Assembly: GCA_947367115.1 (NCBI GenBank)
Contig: CANBCW010000015.1
Coordinates: forward strand, 1-38,441
DNA length: 38,441 nucleotides
Direction: 5' to 3'
Source: an uncultured Clostridia bacterium
Lineage (GTDB): Bacteria > Bacillota > Clostridia > Oscillospirales > Oscillospiraceae
Made by a program: the position numbers and the translations under genes. Position 1 is the stretch's first letter, and each line of letters starts with the position of its first letter. Of the stretch, positions 32,721-38,441 are shown one piece after another. The notes beneath the pieces were generated by a model. The model saw only the letters and a list, made by a program, of their open reading frames with translations. It searched no databases and was not told where the DNA came from.

Positions 32721-33023
32721 TTATTTATGAAGTTCCCGTATTAGGTGTGCGCCGTATTGGAGACCGTCGAGGAAGGCTTTATGTTCATAGGCGGTGCAGA
32801 GGCGGCAGCAGCGGTTAAAGACGGCGTTATTGTCATCTAAGGGGAGTGTTTCCAGAAATTCTTCCAATTCTTTGAACCCGTTGCTGATCTCCGGTGGATC
32901 GGATTCGTGGGATTCTGCGTAGGCTTGATAGATTTGGTCCAGGACGGTTTCGCACTCGCTGGTGCCTCCATCAAACTTGTGAGATTTTATGTAAACCTCC
33001 AAGCGTTTAGAAATATCATCCAT
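32721..33023 (-). CDS. Small mobile-element protein (DUF6809-like), unknown function
   Basis: The 100-residue helical, acidic protein ends with AFLDGLQYGAHLIRELH, a pattern I associate from memory with DUF6809-type proteins of Firmicutes elements. The N-terminal half resembles SHKFDGGTSECETVLDQIY. No enzymatic motif is present. It is the third gene of a minus-strand operon with the 55-residue protein and tnpV; its ATG overlaps the previous stop by eight bases. The SD is AGGAGGTGCCGAC. Confidence 0.7.
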   Translation of the reverse strand: MDDISKRLEVYIKSHKFDGGTSECETVLDQIYQAYAESHESDPPEISNGFKELEEFLETLPLDDNNAVFNRCCRLCTAYEHKAFLDGLQYGAHLIRELHK

Positions 33024-33183
33024 GTCGGCACCTCCTTGCCTTCTGCAGCTTTATCAAGAGCTCGTTCACCGGATCGGCGTATCTGCCTTGTTGGAGTAGT
33101 TTGTTGCGGAAATGGAGCAATCCATAGAGCGTCAAACGGTATTCTGCAGTGCTGAGCGCAAGTATTCTTTTCGGTTGTTTCAT
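33016..33183 (-). CDS. 55-aa basic small protein of mobile elements
   Basis: The 55-residue protein begins MKQPKRILALSTAEYRLTLY and continues GLLHFRNKLLQQGRYADPVN with a basic C-terminus. I recall the STAEYRL...RNKL...GRY pattern from small proteins next to tnpV in Firmicutes integrative elements; function is unknown. The ATG at 33183 overlaps the tnpV stop (ATGA), and an AAGGAG lies 11 bases upstream. A longer in-frame reading to 33252 lies inside tnpV and is not favoured. Confidence 0.7.
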   Translation of the reverse strand: MKQPKRILALSTAEYRLTLYGLLHFRNKLLQQGRYADPVNELLIKLQKARRCRHG

Positions 33184-33545
33184 ACACAGATCAACTCCTT
33201 CGTAACGATCTCGGCTGCTTCCTGCCGGATCGCATTCATGCGCTGCACCCACTCCAGTTGATCAGCTGCTTTCATGTCCTCCGTGATGCCGTCCCGGCCC
33301 TTCATCTGTTCTATCAGCCGGTCAAACATTTCCGTTGCGGATCTGTCTACTTCCTCAAGATGGGTATTCAGGGTATCGCCGAGCAGCATGGCAGTGTACA
33401 GCGGTTTTTGATGTTCCCGCAGAACTTTGCGCCGCCGCTGACCCCAAATGCTGATCTTCGGTTCCTCCAGGGACTCCAAATCGGGAATCAGAAAGTCTCC
33501 GGCTTGGTGATAAGCACCACCCATTTTTTCGTATGTAGATTTCAT
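33180..33545 (-). CDS. tnpV: TnpV-family transposon-encoded protein
   Basis: The 121-residue protein starts MKSTYEKMGGAYHQAGDFLI and continues with WGQRRRKVLREHQKPLYTAM, FDRLIEQMKGRDGITEDMKA and LEWVQRMNAIRQEAAEIV. All of these are hallmarks of TnpV from clostridial mobile elements. It is not a transposase by motif, and its biochemical role is unknown. The ATG at 33545 follows AAGGAGGAATTGCTT. It leads the small three-gene operon at the right end and marks the element border region. Confidence 0.85.
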   Translation of the reverse strand: MKSTYEKMGGAYHQAGDFLIPDLESLEEPKISIWGQRRRKVLREHQKPLYTAMLLGDTLNTHLEEVDRSATEMFDRLIEQMKGRDGITEDMKAADQLEWVQRMNAIRQEAAEIVTKELICV

Positions 33546-33625
33546 AAGCAATTCCTCCTTTGCTGGCTTCATCATAGCAAAACAGGCACGGTTCGTCGAA
33601 TGTACGAAAAAGTTCCTCCTAAACG

Positions 33626-33658
33626 CAAAAAATCCCCGGTTCCGAAGAACCGAGGATT
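33626..33658 (-). terminator. Terminator directly after the tRNA 3' remnant
   Basis: On the minus strand AATCCTCGGTTC / GAACCGGGGATT (one mismatch) with a TTCG loop is followed by TTTTTTGCG. It starts two bases after the encoded CCA of the tRNA remnant, as for an authentic tRNA gene. Confidence 0.75.
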
Positions 33659-33659
33659 C

Positions 33660-33700
33660 TGGTGGATGCCTGAGGATTCGAACCTCACGCCTATGCCCCT
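33660..33700 (-). pseudogene. 3' remnant of a tRNA gene (acceptor strand, T-arm and CCA)
   Basis: On the minus strand the sequence has T-stem/loop TGAGG-TTCGAAT-CCTCA, then acceptor GGCATCC, discriminator A and CCA, followed by a terminator. The 5' acceptor partner GGATGCC and D/anticodon arms are not found upstream, so this is not an intact tRNA. It looks like the part left when an element integrates into or recombines at a tRNA 3' end. Confidence 0.55.
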
Positions 33701-33743
33701 CTATGTTAACGCACTTTGCCCTTCACAACAACCTTCAGCTACC

Positions 33744-33830
33744 TCAACAGCACCCACATAAGACGGCGGATAAATCCCCAGGAACACCTATCAAAACCAT
33801 ACAAATCATCAATACATACAATCCTTTCAT
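33744..33830 (-). CDS. Possible 28-aa hydrophobic peptide
   Basis: An ATG-initiated frame encodes MKGLYVLMICMVLIGVPGDL plus eight residues ending in CGCC. It has a signal-like or membrane-spanning hydrophobic stretch. No SD is seen. It lies about 90 bases downstream of a consensus-like promoter. The size and character recall type I toxins or leader peptides, but chance is quite possible. Confidence 0.2.
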   Translation of the reverse strand: MKGLYVLMICMVLIGVPGDLSAVLCGCC

Positions 33831-33928
33831 TTCACATTTAAGTTCAAATCCATTTTTGAATTTCTTAATAATCGACAGAGTTGAGTTGGCTATCACTACG
33901 AGCAAAGCACAAATAAAGGACTATAATT

Positions 33929-33957
33929 ATTTTATCACAACTTGCGTCATATTGCAA
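33929..33957 (-). promoter_or_regulatory. Orphan promoter reading toward the tRNA remnant
   Basis: On the minus strand TTGCAA (33952-33957) and TAAAAT (33929-33934) are exactly 17 bases apart in an AT-rich stretch. The predicted transcript of about 270-300 bases would run to the terminator at 33626 and contains no convincing gene. Confidence 0.55.
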
Positions 33958-33959
33958 GA

Positions 33960-33990
33960 AATCCCCGGCTCGGATGAGCCGGGGATCAAT
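33960..33990 (-). terminator. Terminator downstream of ppdK
   Basis: ATCCCCGGCTC / GAGCCGGGGAT form a perfect 11-bp stem with a GGAT (minus: ATCC) loop. On the minus strand TTTCTTGC follows. It ends the ppdK transcription unit, after the short remnant at 33992-34123. Confidence 0.8.
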
Positions 33991-33991
33991 G

Positions 33992-34113
33992 TCAGATATA
34001 CAGATTCACTACAAAGTCGGTAAACTTGTGGACGCGGCGCTTTTTATCCTTGGAATAGGCATATTCCTTAGCATCCGAGGCCGTGACCGTGAAGCTTGCA
34101 AACCTTTGGTAGC

Positions 34114-34123
<10 letters not shown>
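33992..34123 (-). pseudogene. Possible C-terminal remnant of an unidentified gene after ppdK
   Basis: A 43-codon open stretch with no start codon begins inside the last codons of ppdK in another frame and ends at TGA just before the terminator. It reads as protein-like sequence (ASDAKEYAYSKDKKRRVHKF, then TDFVVNLYI), with balanced charged and aromatic residues. It may be the 3' end of a gene deleted when this region was rearranged. I cannot identify it. Confidence 0.3.
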
Positions 34124-36747
<2,624 letters not shown>

Positions 36748-36835
36748 TCGTATATACCCCTTTCATTTCTTTCAAGAGCGTGTATATTCCGCTCAAAATT
36801 TTGCACATTTGGATCATTTCCATTTTAGCGAAGAT

Positions 36836-36864
36836 AGTATACCACGGAAGCAAAGAAAAAGCAA
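36836..36864 (-). promoter_or_regulatory. Promoter of ppdK
   Basis: On the minus strand TTGCTT (36859-36864) and TATACT (36836-36841) are 17 bases apart, giving a leader of about 80 bases before the ATG at 36747. Confidence 0.65.
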
Positions 36865-36904
36865 ATATTTTTCGGATTTTTGTGCAGTTTTTTCCGATTT
36901 TGGG

Positions 36905-36942
36905 GGAAATAAAAAAAGTAACCGGGGGATATATTTCCCCGG
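36905..36942 (-). terminator. Terminator-like hairpin without an obvious upstream gene
   Basis: On the minus strand CCGGGG / CCCCGG with an intervening AAATATATC is followed by TTACTTTTTTTATTT. It lies between the repeat element and ppdK, where no gene ends. It may stop read-through from lexA or be part of the repeat's insertion context. Confidence 0.4.
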
Positions 36943-36987
36943 CAGACAGTTGCTTTTCGGTGCAGAACACTCGTACTGATCGTAAAA

Positions 36988-37155
36988 TAAATTGTTGTTT
37001 GCGGGTTTAATAAACAAACACGCCCGTAGGGGCCGATGACCACATCGGCCCTCGCCGAAGGCGCTTTTGCCCATTGTTGGTGCATATTTGCAACATTTTA
37101 CCGCAGGGCTGATGACCACATCGGCCCCTACGGTGGGCGCGTAAACAACAATTCA
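36988..37155. repeat. Palindromic interspersed repeat element (TAAATTGTTGTTT ends, CGTAGGGGCCGATG core)
   Basis: Outer ends TAAATTGTTGTTT (36988-37000) and inverted TAAACAACAATTCA (37142-37155) bracket an inner inverted pair. On the left this is CGCCCGTAGGGGCCGATG with an internal GGGCCGATG...CATCGGCCC hairpin. On the right it is CATCGGCCCCTACGG. The same end motif as at 2264-2465 surrounds a different interior. No coding capacity is seen. It occupies most of the 460-base gap between ppdK and lexA. Confidence 0.7.
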
Positions 37156-37177
37156 TCTTCCCAATGATCCATCCGAT

Positions 37178-37205
37178 GAAAAACCGGATCGCAAGGATCC
37201 GGTTT
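37178..37205 (-). terminator. Terminator of lexA
   Basis: On the minus strand AAACCGGATC / GATCCGGTTT with a CTTGC loop and following TTTTTC. It starts about five bases after the lexA stop. Confidence 0.88.
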
Positions 37206-37209
37206 GATC

Positions 37210-37788
37210 TCAATATTCTCTTACCAGTGCCTTGACGATGCCGACGATCTCCGCCTCACGTCCGTCAATCGGCTCATAAGCATCATTCTCCGGCATAAGC
37301 CAGATTTGTCCGTTTCTGCGGCGCAGGCGCTTGACGGTTGCCTCATCGCCAATTCGTGCCACCACGATTTGACCGTCATTGGCCGTCTGCTGGGGACGAA
37401 CCACCACCTTGTCGCCGCTGTGGATGCCGGCACCCACCATACTGTCGCCCCGGACACGCAGCGCAAAGCACCCAGGCTCGCCATCCCAAGCCATTGTGCC
37501 CTCCTGATTTTCATAAGCCAAAATCGGCACACCAGCCGTAACCACGCCGATCACCGGAATCTGCCCCTGGCGTACACTGGTCACAATCGCCCGCTTGCGG
37601 CCCTTGGCGCCGGGTGAAAGCAGCGCCCCCTTTTCCTGCAGTGCCTGAAGGTGATAACTGACAGACGCGGTAGAACGCAGCCCGACTGCCGCGCCAATCT
37701 CCCGCACGGAAGGGGCATAGCCATTCTCCTGCACGAACCGGTTTACATAATCCAAAATCAATTCTGCCTTATTGCTGGTTCTTGGCAT
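37210..37788 (-). CDS. lexA: LexA repressor (SOS response, S24 self-cleaving)
   Basis: The 192-residue protein has an N-terminal winged helix with YAPSVREIGAAVGLRSTASV recognising SOS boxes. The self-cleavage site Ala85-Gly86 is in VVTAGVP, the catalytic Ser116 is in RGDSMVGAGI and the catalytic Lys153 is in ATVKRLRR. It represses DNA-repair genes until RecA filaments trigger autocleavage. It is slightly shorter than typical LexA but complete. The start is followed by MPRTSNKAELILDYV; upstream is AGGGGGAGATTTTT as SD. I found no perfect GAAC-N4-GTTC box in its promoter, so autoregulation may use a different or degenerate box. Confidence 0.94.
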   Translation of the reverse strand: MPRTSNKAELILDYVNRFVQENGYAPSVREIGAAVGLRSTASVSYHLQALQEKGALLSPGAKGRKRAIVTSVRQGQIPVIGVVTAGVPILAYENQEGTMAWDGEPGCFALRVRGDSMVGAGIHSGDKVVVRPQQTANDGQIVVARIGDEATVKRLRRRNGQIWLMPENDAYEPIDGREAEIVGIVKALVREY

Positions 37789-37818
37789 AAAAATCTCCCC
37801 CTGTCATCGTTTGATAGC

Positions 37819-37847
37819 ATTGTAGCACATTTGAGCGGAAAAAGAAA
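37819..37847 (-). promoter_or_regulatory. Probable promoter of lexA
   Basis: On the minus strand TACAAT (37819-37824) is a good -10. The -35 at 17 bases (TTTCTT) is weak. The leader before the ATG is about 25 bases. Confidence 0.45.
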
Positions 37848-37917
37848 GCGTTTTTTCATTTTCATCCGAAATTTTTCGTTCCGGGAGCTTATACTGGAAG
37901 GAAAGGAGTGTTTCTTT

Positions 37918-38367
37918 ATGGATCCTTACGATTCTGAAAAAGCCGCCCGAGTCTGGCAGAGAGTCCATTCCGCCCCAAATAGTTTCCACTCCGCTCCAGA
38001 GCTCAGCGCGCTGCTCCTCCAGCTTCGTCAGTTGGAGGCAGTCTACCGCGCCCTCCTACGTCAGACCGCTGCTCACGGTGCCGTACTGCGCTCCCTGGCC
38101 GACCGGAAGCATGCTCAGGCCGCATGTATCCGTGGACTTCACATTCTGACCGCGGGCTCTTGTCCGGAGCCATCGATTCCCCACCCCAAGCCGGAGCCGA
38201 TCTCCACCGCCCTGCGCCGCTGCTGTACCATAGAAATGCAGCTTTCATCCCATTTTGACCTCCATAGCGCAGACCCGGCCTGCGGGCCGGTCTTTTCCGA
38301 CCTCGCCGCGGAGCAGCGGCAGATCTGCAGATCCCTTGCTGCCCTCCTCGGCCAGTTGGAGCGATAA
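37918..38367 (+). CDS. Ferritin/rubrerythrin-like small protein with degenerate metal site
   Basis: The 149-residue mostly helical protein begins MDPYDSEKAARVWQRV. It has two helix pairs reminiscent of ferritin-like proteins of Oscillospirales: LRQLEAVYRALLRQTAAHGA, LADRKHAQAACIRG, and later EMQLSSHFDLHSADP with LAAEQRQICRSL. Several expected Glu/His iron ligands are replaced (for example DRKHA instead of EExHA), so metal binding is doubtful. The ATG at 37918 follows AAAGGAG at ten bases; the longer upstream frame would overlap lexA antisense and is rejected. A TATACT box lies at about 37891. Its TAA stop is the first three bases of the repeat end motif. Confidence 0.75.
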   Translation: MDPYDSEKAARVWQRVHSAPNSFHSAPELSALLLQLRQLEAVYRALLRQTAAHGAVLRSLADRKHAQAACIRGLHILTAGSCPEPSIPHPKPEPISTALRRCCTIEMQLSSHFDLHSADPACGPVFSDLAAEQRQICRSLAALLGQLER

Positions 38368-38441
38368 ATTGTTGTTTAGTATGGTAAATGTGTCGCCCCG
38401 ATGGGGCGACAGCGCCCTACGGGCGCAATACCTTCCCCCGA
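38365..38441. repeat. Left end of an interspersed repeat element (truncated by window end)
   Basis: TAAATTGTTGTTTA (38365-38378) is an exact copy of the end motif. The interior then holds two hairpins, TGTCGCCCC / GGGGCGACA (38391-38411) and GCGCCC / GGGCGC (38412-38426). The element continues beyond the window. Confidence 0.6.

Larger units (their letters stand above)
17865..33650. mobile_element. Integrative mobilizable element with serine recombinase, relaxase, partition genes and type III R-M/TIR cargo
   Basis: The block runs from the recombinase (and its terminator) on the left to tnpV and small proteins on the right. It has integration, mobilization and plasmid-type partition genes plus a defence operon, but no VirB4, coupling protein or other mating-pore gene, so it should depend on a helper. 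The palindromic repeats of the flanking chromosome are absent inside it. Borders are inferred from gene content: I could not find a convincing direct repeat (att core) in 17708-17940 versus 33546-33660. The kinase/AAC(3) pair could also belong to it. Confidence 0.65.

Noticed and set aside
17865..33650. Self-transmissible conjugative element
   Set aside because: No VirB4, coupling protein, VirB6 or other mating-pore gene occurs between the recombinase and tnpV.
17708..33660. Direct repeats marking att sites at the element ends
   Set aside because: Only short shared strings such as ACAGGCA occur in both border regions, which is expected by chance.
33660..33925. tmRNA or intact tRNA gene
   Set aside because: The T-arm and CCA are present, but I found no GGATGCC-like 5' acceptor partner, no GGTTTCGAC-like 5' segment and no ALAA-type tag frame.

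Overview
The window reads as a chromosomal segment of a Gram-positive, GC-rich, anaerobic member of the Clostridia, probably order Oscillospirales. This rests on a complete six-subunit Rnf ferredoxin:NAD+ oxidoreductase operon, a pyruvate phosphate dikinase, a Firmicutes-type LexA, a bacterial tyrosine-kinase polysaccharide locus, strong AGGAGG-like ribosome binding sites, and interspersed 'GTCATTGCGAG' and 'CGTAGGGGCCGATG' palindromic repeats. The species cannot be named from the sequence alone.

Layout. 1-2250: a GH13 amylase-family gene with a near-perfect CcpA/LacI-type operator, followed by an overlapping 58-codon gene and a strong terminator. 2264-2465: a palindromic interspersed repeat. 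2478-7587: the rnfCDGEAB operon on the minus strand, with promoter and terminator. 7665-9490: an ABC exporter on the minus strand. 9509-16316: a plus-strand polysaccharide control cassette (PHP tyrosine phosphatase, CapD/FlaA1-like nucleotide-sugar dehydratase, Ig-like membrane-anchored protein, two tandem Wzz/tyrosine-kinase fusions). It closes with a terminator and contains no glycosyltransferase or flippase. 16342-17864: a minus-strand pair (kinase-like protein, then AAC(3)-family acetyltransferase) behind a consensus promoter.

17870 to about 33650 is an integrated mobile element. Its leftward half encodes a large serine recombinase, a small SHOCT-like protein, an orphan ParB, a MOB-type relaxase, a MobC-like accessory protein, an unknown 109-residue protein, a ParM/ParR-like pair and a sigma-region-4-like protein. 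No mating-pore genes are present, so it looks mobilizable rather than self-conjugative. Its rightward half is one apparent defence operon: an AlbA/RecG-like regulator, a TIR-domain protein, a type III methyltransferase (Mod), a type III restriction subunit (Res), and a two-TM coiled-coil protein. The operon is driven by a consensus promoter straddled by an 11-bp inverted repeat. TnpV and two small proteins follow on the minus strand at the right end. Next to them lies a 3' tRNA remnant with its own terminator and a strong orphan promoter.

33960-38441 returns to core genome: ppdK, a second palindromic repeat element, lexA, and a ferritin-like small protein whose stop codon lies inside another repeat copy. 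The shared 14-bp repeat ends (TAAATTGTTGTTTA) occur six times, only outside the mobile element. The most interesting part is the TIR gene and the two-TM gene embedded in a type III restriction operon, both of which are AT-richer than Res.
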